From: DATJFH01 sp035495815
GTDB taxonomy: Bacteria; Acidobacteriota; Terriglobia; Bryobacterales; Bryobacteraceae
Assembly (NCBI GenBank): GCA_035495815.1
Contig: DATJFH010000300.1
Coordinates: 1-50,226, forward strand
Length of the DNA stretch: 50,226 nt
Direction of reading: 5' to 3'
The notes beneath the pieces were generated by a model that saw nothing but the letters and a program-made list of their open reading frames with translations, was not told where the DNA came from and did not search any database. Shown here piece by piece: positions 25,271-33,560 of this stretch. Within the stretch, counting starts at the first letter, position 1, and every line of letters begins with the position of its first letter. A program made the translations under genes and the position numbers.

Positions 25271-26704
25271 TCATTCGATCCGGAAAGAATACAGCGAAGC
25301 ATCGCGCATCGCGAACTCGAGGCGGACGTTGCGGCCCTTGCTCGGTGTGAAGTCGCAAGACGCCGCGAGGTCGAGCGCGTCACCGGTGACTTCGGTCTCG
25401 GCACAGCCGGAAATGGGCCGCTCGGCGCCGTCGAGGAGGCGCACGCGAATCCCTCCGCCCGGCTTCACCGCCGCATTCAGGCGGAGACGGGATCCGTCGA
25501 AATTCAGCGGCCGGGTGATCACGCGGCCGCCGCGGGGTCCGGCGTCGAGTGAAACGAAACCATCGGGCCGCAAGGTGGCCAGCCCGATCCCCATTTTCCT
25601 GGTGTCCCGCAGCTTCACGTTGTGCTGCGACCCGAGGCCGTCGTAATAAATGGAGAGCGCGCCGCCGCTGCGGATGGGGGCGTTGCCGGCCATGTGCATC
25701 ACGCCCCAGTCGAACGATCCCTCACGGCCGTTGGGCAGGAACGTGGAACGCAGAGGCCGGCTCCAGTGGCGGCCGTCGCGGCTCGAGGCCAGTTGGATAT
25801 CCATGCGCTCGTCAGTCCCCTTGTGATAGAGGCCGATGAATGCGAGCCACATACTCTCATACGGGAACGCGACCATGGAGTAGATCTGGTCGCCAGGCCG
25901 GTCCTGCGCGTCGGCCGCGAGGATCAACTCGGGCTTCGACCAGTAGATGCCGTCGTCGCTCTCCACCAGAGCGCGCATGCGGATGCCTTGCCTCGCGACC
26001 TTGATGTGGCCCATGAACTTGTTGAGTTTCGGATCCCAGGAGATGTGGTGGACGTCGCCGAGTCCGGCGTTGTTGTCCCCGGGGCGGTTTTCTTCGTCCC
26101 GCCAGATCGCGTACATGACCGGGTCGGGACGCTCGGTCCAGTGGATGCCGTCGGGCGAGGCGCGCAGGTAGATGCCTTCGCGGCGGGTTTCGCGGACGCC
26201 GTCTTTGTCTGGAAAACGATACTCCATCGGGTAGGCGAGGAAGCGGCGGAGCGGGTCGCGCTGATCGGGATTGAGAAAAACCGAAAGCGTATCGGAGCGT
26301 CCGCGATGGCCGCGCGTAAGAAGATTGGTCTTGCGGCCGTCGAGTTCCAGGCCGATGCCGGGCTTTTCCCAACGGACGCCGTCGTCGCTCTCCGCGTAGG
26401 CGATGCCGGTTTGGTTGGTGTACCACATGCGCAAGCGGCCCGCCGCTCCCCGCAGCACCGACCCATAGGCGAGAACCAGCGACTCGCCCGGCGGAGTGGG
26501 TACGATCAGCGGATTCGCAGCGTGCTTCACCGGCTGGTGCACCCGGAAGTCGACGTCCGACCTTCGCGCGATCAGGTAACCATCCACGAACAGCTGCGCC
26601 TCCGGACCGATGCGCACGGGCCAGTCGCGCAAATCCATGACGAGGTCTTCACCGCCCAGACAGCAGGCGGCGGCGAGCGGCAGAAGCAGGCGAAGGAGTC
26701 TCAT
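25271..26704 (-). CDS. Exported beta-propeller glycosyl-hydrolase-like protein (paralogue of the 33.6-35.1 kb gene)
   Basis: A 477-residue protein with a signal peptide (MRLLRLLLPLAAACCLGG); the LAAAC text could serve as a lipobox, giving a lipoprotein. The body reads as a five-bladed propeller like GH32/43/68-type hydrolases: QLFVDGYLIARRSDV, GRLRMWYTNQTG, ESDDGVRWEKP, ASPDGIHWTERP, ESDDGIYWSKP and SSRDGRHWSRP, the last ones being Asp-box-like. The C-terminal 90 residues form a beta-sandwich ending LYSFRIE. The gene at 33561-35072 has the same layout (LFIDRRFIRW, LKMWYMSFAG, SSDGIRWERP, ending LFAFQFV), so the two are paralogues in one operon. Its start overlaps the upstream gene's stop by four bases (ATGA). 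It is the last gene of the nine-gene cluster. Catalytic carboxylates cannot be assigned by eye; activity is inferred. Confidence 0.78.
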   Translation of the reverse strand: MRLLRLLLPLAAACCLGGEDLVMDLRDWPVRIGPEAQLFVDGYLIARRSDVDFRVHQPVKHAANPLIVPTPPGESLVLAYGSVLRGAAGRLRMWYTNQTGIAYAESDDGVRWEKPGIGLELDGRKTNLLTRGHRGRSDTLSVFLNPDQRDPLRRFLAYPMEYRFPDKDGVRETRREGIYLRASPDGIHWTERPDPVMYAIWRDEENRPGDNNAGLGDVHHISWDPKLNKFMGHIKVARQGIRMRALVESDDGIYWSKPELILAADAQDRPGDQIYSMVAFPYESMWLAFIGLYHKGTDERMDIQLASSRDGRHWSRPLRSTFLPNGREGSFDWGVMHMAGNAPIRSGGALSIYYDGLGSQHNVKLRDTRKMGIGLATLRPDGFVSLDAGPRGGRVITRPLNFDGSRLRLNAAVKPGGGIRVRLLDGAERPISGCAETEVTGDALDLAASCDFTPSKGRNVRLEFAMRDASLYSFRIE

Positions 26705-28014
26705 GCGGGATACCTTTCCGGATCGGCGAGATCGAGCATTTCGTCGGTAATGAGTTTGCCCAGCAGAAAGTGCTTTCGATCGGGATACCAGAAGTAACGC
26801 TTGCCCTGGTACTCGAAGAAACTGGGGTAGCTGCCTATCTGGGTGTGGCTCTGGTGGCCGAGCGGGGCGGCATCGTTGGAGACCAGAATGCGCGGTTTGC
26901 CGAAGTGCAGCGGCTGGTCCGGGTCCTTGATCTCGCGGCCCACGGTGTACCAGGCCGGAGTGCGGTTACGTTTGGAATCCTTGGGTCCTCCCGGGCCGCC
27001 GTCGTTATTGAAGAAGACCAGCAGGTAGCGGCCGTCCTCGAGGCGGTAGAGAGGGCAGGGCGCGAGCGGATGGAGCACCGGGTCGCCCCCCGGCCGATAC
27101 CGCAGTACACGCGCTTCGCTCCAGGAGCGCCCGTCGTCGGCGGAGAGCGCGTACCAGACGCGGCCGGTGAGAGTGCGCATCGTGCAGAAGAGGCGGCCGT
27201 CCGCAAGCGGCTGCACGGAGGGCTCCTGCGCCACGCTGATTCCCGGCCGGTCGGGCGACGGCGCTTGAATGCCGTGCGGCCCCGCGGGCCACGTGGTGAC
27301 ACGCAGGCGCTCCGGGTCGCGCTCGCTCAGGATATTCTCCCAGCGCAGGAAGCAGAGCTCGGAATCGCGATCGAACATGCTGGCGGCGCGAGCGTCCGCG
27401 GCGCTGCTGGCCCAGCGCGTGAAACCGGCCAGCACCGCGCCCTCCGGCGTGACGATGGGCTTCTGATACACGATCCACGTCGGCGGAACCTTGCGATCGG
27501 GACTGCTCAACGCGCTGCGGCCGATGGCGTAGTCGTGATATTCGCGGCTCCACGTCTTGCCTCCATCGTCACTCCAGCGGGCGCGGAGGACTCCGGTATC
27601 GGCCGCGCGCACATCTTGAACGCCGATGTTCTTGTTGAAGAAGCACCAGACGCGGCCCGTGCGGGGCGTGACGATGGGAAATCCCCAACTGGCCAGCCCG
27701 GCGCCGGGCGAGTCGCCGCGCGCCGCTCCGTCAATGGTCTGCGGCGGCGACCAGGTACGGCCCGCGTCGGTCGAACGCGAACAGACCATGCGCTGATTCG
27801 GCGAAGACTCCTGCGATGCCGTGGTCCACATGGCCAGGAAGTCGCCGTTGGGAAGCGGGGTCACCAGAAAGTGCTGGTTGGTGTTGTCGCTGCCGCCCGG
27901 CGCTGCAGGAAGGTAGACCGTGAAGTCGGGGTGCGAGCGCTGCCATTCCGGCCGGCCCGCGGCTGCCAGCGGAAGCGCGATGGATGCCATCAGTTGTCTG
28001 CGGGAAATGCGCAT
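26701..28014 (-). CDS. Tat-exported sialidase-like Asp-box protein
   Basis: A 437-residue protein with a twin-arginine signal (MRISRRQLMASIALPLAAAG). Asp boxes SRSTDAGRTW, SDDGGKTW and SADDGRSW mark a sialidase-superfamily propeller; blade text such as QEPSVQPLADGRLFCTMR is typical. The C-terminal part is the last blade (HTQIGSYPSFFEYQGKRYFWYP). It lies ten bases after the propeller-PHP gene and overlaps the next gene by four bases, so it is co-translated inside the operon. Together with two other propeller hydrolase-like proteins of the same cluster it suggests stepwise processing of a glycan outside the cytoplasm. Like many BNR proteins of this phylum it may act on sugars other than sialic acid. 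Confidence 0.84.
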   Translation of the reverse strand: MRISRRQLMASIALPLAAAGRPEWQRSHPDFTVYLPAAPGGSDNTNQHFLVTPLPNGDFLAMWTTASQESSPNQRMVCSRSTDAGRTWSPPQTIDGAARGDSPGAGLASWGFPIVTPRTGRVWCFFNKNIGVQDVRAADTGVLRARWSDDGGKTWSREYHDYAIGRSALSSPDRKVPPTWIVYQKPIVTPEGAVLAGFTRWASSAADARAASMFDRDSELCFLRWENILSERDPERLRVTTWPAGPHGIQAPSPDRPGISVAQEPSVQPLADGRLFCTMRTLTGRVWYALSADDGRSWSEARVLRYRPGGDPVLHPLAPCPLYRLEDGRYLLVFFNNDGGPGGPKDSKRNRTPAWYTVGREIKDPDQPLHFGKPRILVSNDAAPLGHQSHTQIGSYPSFFEYQGKRYFWYPDRKHFLLGKLITDEMLDLADPERYPA

Positions 28015-28024
28015 AGGAATTGTC

Positions 28025-30835
28025 TCAACGCTGCGCGATCCAGATGGGAGAGCTCCAGGCTAGGTTGCCGTCCTCCTGGATGACGCGGACATAGTAATAA
28101 TTTTCGCCGGGCGGTGAGGACTGGTCGTAGTAATCGAGGTCGAACTCCGCAGCCGCGGGACGGGCGTTGTAAACGAACTGGTTGTTGCGCGCCAGATCCA
28201 CTTGCGCGATGCGCCCGGTACCGGCGATGTGCGCGCGCAGACGCGGGTGGCCGCCGGCGGAGAAGGCTTCGCCCATCAAGTGGCGAGCGCCACTGGAATC
28301 CTCCGCCTGAAAGTCGAGAATGATGTTGTCGGTGGCGGCGTACGCGTGGCGGCGCCGCATGTTCTCCACAATGGCCGTGCGATCCGCCGAGGGAGTGAAA
28401 ATCATAGCGTAGCTGCAGTGCGTCGAAATGTGGTCGGAGCTCGCGTGTACGCCCAGCTTGAGGCCGCGCGCGAGCGCGTTCCACCAGAAGCCGGCGGGTT
28501 GAAAAGGACCGTGCATCGCGAGTTGGTTGCCGTCGCTCTCGGCGCGCGGCGCGGCCGGGTATTCGTAACTGGCGTGATAGCCCTGGTAGATCTCCACCAG
28601 CGGTTCCAGGTTGGGATCGTTATCGCGGTAGTCGGTTCCCTGGTTGGTGGCCAGAGAGTGTTCCATGCAGATGCCGCGGTTCTGCCGCAGGTACGGATAG
28701 ACGATCCTGCCGCTGTTCACCTTGCCCTGGTTTTCGTCCTGTTGCACGGGTAAAGTACGGACGCCGCGATGGTCGAAGACGACGTTGCGGTGGCCGTTGG
28801 GAAACCGGACGCTGCGCTCATACCCGAACAACGGCAGAAAACGGCCGGGAATGCGGAACAAGTCGTACGATTTCTCCGTTCGCCACCAGTTGTACTCCAT
28901 GTCGCCGCCCATGTTGTGGTCGGCGATAATGCCGGTATCCATGCCGCCGGCATCGATCATGTAGCGGTAGTAATCCTCCACCGAGCCGTCGCCGGCGCCA
29001 TCGTAGGAGATCTCCGTGTGCCGATGAAAGTCGCCGCGCAGGATGCGGTACTCGACACCGCCGGTCGTGGTGCGGTAGGCGCGGACACGGCCGATGTCCT
29101 GCCGCTCGCGATTGTGTACGGCTTGCGGCCGCAACACCGGCTCGACGCGTTCGCTCAATCGCGCCCGTCCGGGATCTCCGGCGGCTGCTGCTTCGCCGGC
29201 AAACACGTCATAGCGCACCATGGTGGGACGCTCGTGATTGCCGCCTTTGCCGGTGTAGGTCCGGCCGTCGCCCGCCCACGCCGTCCAGACGCGATCGCGC
29301 GCACCCGCGATTTCAAATGGCGCCTCGGGACGCCCGGTGGAGTTGGGCACGAGGGCGGCGGGGCGCCACTCGCCGTTTTCATAGGAGCTGAGGTACAGAT
29401 CCCAGAGACCGCCGGTGGCCCACCCATCGTCGTGCGTGCTGTCGGCGCTGGTGCGCATTTGGAACAGCGCCCACATGCGGCCGGCGCCGTCGGCGGCGAG
29501 TCGCGGCGCCTGTGCGTACCGCCGGAGACGCTCGGACGCCGCCGCGCTGAATTCACCCGATTGCATCCAGCGGCCTTCGCTACGCACCGCGACCTGGATG
29601 GCGCGGCCCGCGTATAGCGTGGTGGCGCGGCTCACGTCCGCGTGATTCCAGTCCTTGCCCCAGTTGGCGCCGGATTCGTCCCAGGCAAGCCAGGGCCGGC
29701 CTTCGTGGTCGATGGCGATGGAAGCGTGCGCTTCGAACCGTGGTGAAGTGGTGACCGCTTCGATCTTCCCGGCCGCGCCCTCGGCGCCGATGCTGCGATA
29801 GAAGATATCGTAGTTGCCGTTCTGATAACTGTCCCACGCCACGTGGAGTGTGCCCCGCGCATCCACGGCGGCGTCCGGCCGCCACACGCCGGGTCCGGCG
29901 GCGCGCATCGGGCGTGACCAGACGTCGCCCTCGAGCGACGACGTGTAGAGATACGATTCGCCCGCCTCGTGCCCCACCCATACCATGTGGAGACGGCCTC
30001 CCGGCGACGCCGCCAGACGCTGGTAGAAGTTCGGAGTTCCGGCATCGGGAACGCGCGCCCGCTCCGACCATTGGCCGGAGAACACGCGTTCCACCAGATG
30101 CCACTCCTCGCCGGAGCGCTCGCACCAGACCACGTGGATGCGCCCCTGCGCGTCCTCGGCGATCGAGGGTCGAAAAACATCGGCCCGGTTTTCCGTAAGC
30201 CGCGTCAGCGCGCCGTTGGGAGCGCGCGCGTACACGTGGTCGCCGCCATCGCGGTAAGCCTGCCAGGCAAACCAGACTCCGCCCGAACGGGTGACGGCGA
30301 GCGCCGGATAGTCGTGCTGCTCGCCGGCTTCGGTGGAGAGTTGCTTCACCTCCGGCGCCCGCTCGACCCGCACATCGCCGTCCAGGAACTCCAGCGGGCG
30401 GCCGTAGCGCAGTTGCGCCACCGGCACGGTAAACGTCCCGCCTGCCGTGCGGAACGTGGCCGAACCGGTAGACGCTTCCACCGTGACAAGGATGCCGGCC
30501 GTGACCAGGTTCTGCGGCACTACCGCCCCTTCCGCGAGGAGGACGGGCTGGCCGGGTTGGTTCTCAATCGGGCCGCGCTTGATCTCGAGCTTCCATGAAT
30601 CGGCGCCGGCGATGCGGTCCGCGCCGAAGAATCGCCAGGGAGCGAGACGGAGCAGCCTCCCGCCGGCGGTGTGGACGGAGCCGTCATAGGTTTTTACGCC
30701 GGTCCGTTTCTCGCCGAACGTCACGCGAAACGCCAATGCGCCGCGGGACGAGTTGGGTACCGGGAGGCTGCGCCGCGGCGAGGCAAACATCAGCGCCATG
30801 GCGGCGCAAACGACGGCGAGGCTAATCTTCTTCAT
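28025..30835 (-). CDS. Exported beta-propeller / PHP-type phosphoesterase-like fusion protein
   Basis: About 936 residues from ATG 30835 (MKKISLAVVCAAMALMFA, a good signal); an in-frame start at 30892 lies deeper in the regulator gene and would bury the signal. Residues about 150-560 contain repeated propeller blades (RPSIAEDAQGRIHVVW, QRLAASPGGRLHMVW, DAAVDARGTLHVAW, ASIAIDHEGRPWLAW). From about residue 600 a PHP-type metal-binding domain appears: GDFHRHTEIS, IIADHN, CMEHSLA and HASSDHISTH, the His/Asp set of PHP phosphoesterases and of DUF3604-type exported proteins. A small beta domain ends the chain (YYYVRVIQEDGNLAWSSPIW). The start overlaps the GntR gene by 14 bases. The likely role is hydrolysis of a phosphoester or related bond outside the cytoplasm; the substrate is unknown. 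Confidence 0.8.
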   Translation of the reverse strand: MKKISLAVVCAAMALMFASPRRSLPVPNSSRGALAFRVTFGEKRTGVKTYDGSVHTAGGRLLRLAPWRFFGADRIAGADSWKLEIKRGPIENQPGQPVLLAEGAVVPQNLVTAGILVTVEASTGSATFRTAGGTFTVPVAQLRYGRPLEFLDGDVRVERAPEVKQLSTEAGEQHDYPALAVTRSGGVWFAWQAYRDGGDHVYARAPNGALTRLTENRADVFRPSIAEDAQGRIHVVWCERSGEEWHLVERVFSGQWSERARVPDAGTPNFYQRLAASPGGRLHMVWVGHEAGESYLYTSSLEGDVWSRPMRAAGPGVWRPDAAVDARGTLHVAWDSYQNGNYDIFYRSIGAEGAAGKIEAVTTSPRFEAHASIAIDHEGRPWLAWDESGANWGKDWNHADVSRATTLYAGRAIQVAVRSEGRWMQSGEFSAAASERLRRYAQAPRLAADGAGRMWALFQMRTSADSTHDDGWATGGLWDLYLSSYENGEWRPAALVPNSTGRPEAPFEIAGARDRVWTAWAGDGRTYTGKGGNHERPTMVRYDVFAGEAAAAGDPGRARLSERVEPVLRPQAVHNRERQDIGRVRAYRTTTGGVEYRILRGDFHRHTEISYDGAGDGSVEDYYRYMIDAGGMDTGIIADHNMGGDMEYNWWRTEKSYDLFRIPGRFLPLFGYERSVRFPNGHRNVVFDHRGVRTLPVQQDENQGKVNSGRIVYPYLRQNRGICMEHSLATNQGTDYRDNDPNLEPLVEIYQGYHASYEYPAAPRAESDGNQLAMHGPFQPAGFWWNALARGLKLGVHASSDHISTHCSYAMIFTPSADRTAIVENMRRRHAYAATDNIILDFQAEDSSGARHLMGEAFSAGGHPRLRAHIAGTGRIAQVDLARNNQFVYNARPAAAEFDLDYYDQSSPPGENYYYVRVIQEDGNLAWSSPIWIAQR

Positions 30836-31496
30836 GATGCAGAAAGTCGCCGTACGATCCCTCGATGTGCGCGCTGATGGCCTCGCGGGCACTCGACGAG
30901 GCGCCGCTGCGAATCGCCGCCAGTATTGGCTCGTGGCCCAGGGTGCGCGTGCTCAGATTGTCGAGAGCGCGGCTCTGGGCCATGCTGACGAAAGCGAAGA
31001 GCGGCACGGTGAGATCGTCCAGCACGCGGCACAGGGTCTGATTGCCGGAGGCGCGCCAGATGCTGCGATGAAATTCGAGATCGGCCTGCCCGGCTTCGTA
31101 GTAGGCATTGGCCGAGACGGCGGCGGAGATCGCTCTGAGACGCACTTCCAGTTCCTGCAGATGTTCCCGGCTGGCGCGGCGCGCGGCTTCACCGGCGGCG
31201 ATCTGTTCCAACGCCAGGCGCAAGCCTACGCGCTCGCCAATTTCCTTCGGCGAGAGTTCTGTCACGCGCGTGCCGCGGTTGGGCTGGCGTACGATGAGCC
31301 CGCCGTGCTCGAGTTGGAGCAGCGCTTCCCGAATCGTGGTCTGGCTCACCTGCAGATCGCGCGCCAGCTGCATTTCGCGAATGCTCTCGCCGGGCTTCAG
31401 CCGCCCGGAATAGATGGCTTCCCGCAGCGCATCCACCACCTTCGCGCTCCGTGAAGGGTTGGCGATCGGCTTCAACCCCGCATGGGTTATTGCCAT
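30822..31496 (-). CDS. GntR-family (FadR subfamily, FCD domain) transcriptional regulator
   Basis: A 224-residue regulator. Residues 15-80 are the winged helix-turn-helix (VVDALREAIYSGRLKPGES, then SQTTIREALLQLEHGGLI, then PNRGTRVTEL). Residues 90-215 are the all-helical FCD effector domain with metal ligands in DLEFHRSIW, LGHEPILAAI and ISAHIEGSY. FCD regulators usually repress catabolic genes for sugar acids, hydroxy acids or amino acids and release DNA on binding the inducer. It sits in the middle of the nine-gene cluster, overlapping the SDR gene by ten bases and the propeller-PHP gene by 14, so it is most likely the local, autoregulated repressor. Its operator would be expected in 42020-42480. 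Confidence 0.93.
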   Translation of the reverse strand: MAITHAGLKPIANPSRSAKVVDALREAIYSGRLKPGESIREMQLARDLQVSQTTIREALLQLEHGGLIVRQPNRGTRVTELSPKEIGERVGLRLALEQIAAGEAARRASREHLQELEVRLRAISAAVSANAYYEAGQADLEFHRSIWRASGNQTLCRVLDDLTVPLFAFVSMAQSRALDNLSTRTLGHEPILAAIRSGASSSAREAISAHIEGSYGDFLHHEED

Positions 31497-32293
31497 ATGG
31501 TGAAACCTCCGTCGACCACAAGATTGTGTCCGGTGATGTAGTCGGATGCCGGCGACGCCAGAAAGAGGATGGCGCCTTTTAGATCGATACCGTCGCGCCC
31601 CATCCGGCCCAGCGGCGTGCGGTCGCTGTAATCGCGCACGAAAGTACTGGCCAGATTACGGGCGAACCCGCCGGGCGAGATGGCGTTGACGTACACGCCC
31701 ATCGGCCCCAGGAAGGCGGCCAGGTCACGGGTCATGCCAATCACGCCCGCTTTGGCGGCGGCGTAGTCGACGGGCTGACTTTTCATGGCGCTGCGCTCGT
31801 AGATGCGGCGGTCGCGGCCCACCAGACCGGCAATGGATGCAATGTTGATGATCTTCCCCGCGCCTCGCTCGGCCATGCCGCGGCCGAATTCGCGGCAGCA
31901 ATAGAGCGCGCCGGTGAGATTGAGCTCGATCAGCCGCGCGCAGTCGCCGGGGTCGCGCTGGAAGAGATTGCCGGGCGACGCGCCGTATCCACCGCCGGCG
32001 TTGTTCACCAGGATATCCGCGCGGCCCTTCCACTCGGTAACCGCGCGCGCGCAGCGCTCCACATCCGCGAGTACGGTCTGGTCGAGATCTATGGCCAGCG
32101 CATCGACCCCGTAGCGGGCCCCCAGGTCCTCGGCTGCGGCGGCGGCGCGCGCCCGGTCGCGCGAGGTGATCGCCACATCGCATCCGGCGGCAGCCAGAAT
32201 CGATGCCGCGTCGAAGCCCAGGTTCCTCGCGCCACCCGTCACCACGGCGACCTTCCCCTTGAGATCGAACAATCCGGCAACTTCAGTGTGCAT
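31487..32293 (-). CDS. Short-chain dehydrogenase/reductase
   Basis: A 268-residue classical SDR. The cofactor motif TGGARNLG at about residue 19 and NNAGGG at about 96 bind NAD(P); the catalytic Ser (NIASIAG), Tyr and Lys (VDYAAAKAG) are present. The arrangement and the C-terminal VDGGFTIWQ resemble gluconate 5-dehydrogenase and related sugar-acid dehydrogenases. The start is MHTEVAGLFDLKGKVAVV at ATG 32293. It lies 14 bases after the M20 gene and overlaps the GntR gene by ten bases. Cytoplasmic. In context it probably oxidises or reduces a sugar or sugar-acid intermediate of the pathway. The substrate is inferred from neighbours only. Confidence 0.9.
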   Translation of the reverse strand: MHTEVAGLFDLKGKVAVVTGGARNLGFDAASILAAAGCDVAITSRDRARAAAAAEDLGARYGVDALAIDLDQTVLADVERCARAVTEWKGRADILVNNAGGGYGASPGNLFQRDPGDCARLIELNLTGALYCCREFGRGMAERGAGKIINIASIAGLVGRDRRIYERSAMKSQPVDYAAAKAGVIGMTRDLAAFLGPMGVYVNAISPGGFARNLASTFVRDYSDRTPLGRMGRDGIDLKGAILFLASPASDYITGHNLVVDGGFTIWQ

Positions 32294-32307
32294 ATGTTCT
32301 TTTCAGG

Positions 32308-33558
32308 TCACGAATGTGAACACCAGCGCGCGGTGAAATCGAACAGGACGCGCGCGGCATCCACCATCGAATCGACCTCCACATATTCGTCGGGAGAGTG
32401 GGCGCCCCCGCCGCGCGGCCCCCAGAGCACGGCGGGCACCCCGAATTCGTGGAACACATACATGTCGCACGGAGCTTCCATCCCTTCGATCACCGGCTCG
32501 CGCCCCAGCATAGCGCGCGCCGACGCCGCGAGTTCGGTGACCAGTGGCTCGGCCGGCTCTATCGCCGAGCCAGGCAGCCAGCGAATCGGAAACTCCACTC
32601 GCGGCTTCGGATCGAACGGCAGAGCCTCGAACCAATCGTGGAATTGCCGCTCGATATCCGCCTGCGTCTCGCCCGGAACGGACTGCCAGTACAGTTCGAC
32701 CTTACAGACCGCCGGAACCGTGATCGGTTCGTGGTTGCCCCAGGGCGCCGTGAAGATGCGGGTGACCGATACAGGCGCGCGGTCGCGCAGGTGGCGATAG
32801 TAGGGGTGCGCCGGGGCGGTGGCCGAGCGTAATTCGGCGAACCGCGGCACGGCGTTGAGAAAGGTGCGCAGTTGCTCGACTACCCCACCCTGTGCGTCGG
32901 CAAAAATGTCCGCGGCCGCTTGGAAAGTGATGTGGACCAGGCGGCCGCCGCGCTGCGCGGGGATGATGCGGAGTCCGCTCGATTCACCGACGATCGCCGC
33001 ATCGGCGGTGTAGCCGCGCACCCTTCCCGCGAGCGTCCCGTTGACGCCGCCGAACTCTTCATCGACCACCGTCTCCACCATCAGATCGCCGTCCAGACGG
33101 GCGTCGAGCGCGCCCAGAGCCTCGGCCAGAAACAACGAGATGGCGACCCCGGCTTTCATGTCCATCGATCCGCGGCCGTAGAGCCGGCCGTCCGACAGCT
33201 CAGCGCCGAAGGGGTCGCGGGTCCACGGCAGGTATCCGCGCGGCACCGTATCGACGTGCCCGCTCAGCACCAGCGACCGCCCACCGCCCGAGCCGCGGCG
33301 CCGTCCCGTCACGTTGGGGCGATTCGCATAGCGCCGCCCGCGCCAGTACAACGGATGATCCTCGAGACCGGCGACAGCGGTCGGCTCATAGACATCCACC
33401 TCCCAGCCGAGACGCGTCAGGAACTCCGCGACATACTGCTGGCAGGCGGCCTCGGCGCCGTCGGGCGGAGTGTTCTCGGACGGAAGACGCACCAGGTCGC
33501 GCGCGATGGCGATCAGGCGGTCGCTGTGCTGCTCCACGTATTGGACAAGCTTGGGCAT
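32308..33558 (-). CDS. M20 family metallopeptidase / deacylase (ArgE/DapE type)
   Basis: A 416-residue cytoplasmic enzyme starting at ATG 33558, two bases after the preceding stop. A longer open frame upstream (to 34230) is out of register with the true gene there and is rejected. The dinuclear zinc site is complete: SGHVDTVP, GRGSMDMKAG, VDEEFGG, VGESSG and GGGAHSPDEYV. The dimerisation domain lies between (PVSVTRIFTAPWG). The family cleaves N-acyl amino acids, succinyl-diaminopimelate or dipeptides, and some members deacylate N-acyl amino sugars. Within a glycan-type locus, removal of an N-acyl group or a peptide side chain from the imported compound is plausible but not shown. Confidence 0.92.
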   Translation of the reverse strand: MPKLVQYVEQHSDRLIAIARDLVRLPSENTPPDGAEAACQQYVAEFLTRLGWEVDVYEPTAVAGLEDHPLYWRGRRYANRPNVTGRRRGSGGGRSLVLSGHVDTVPRGYLPWTRDPFGAELSDGRLYGRGSMDMKAGVAISLFLAEALGALDARLDGDLMVETVVDEEFGGVNGTLAGRVRGYTADAAIVGESSGLRIIPAQRGGRLVHITFQAAADIFADAQGGVVEQLRTFLNAVPRFAELRSATAPAHPYYRHLRDRAPVSVTRIFTAPWGNHEPITVPAVCKVELYWQSVPGETQADIERQFHDWFEALPFDPKPRVEFPIRWLPGSAIEPAEPLVTELAASARAMLGREPVIEGMEAPCDMYVFHEFGVPAVLWGPRGGGAHSPDEYVEVDSMVDAARVLFDFTARWCSHS

Positions 33559-33560
33559 GG

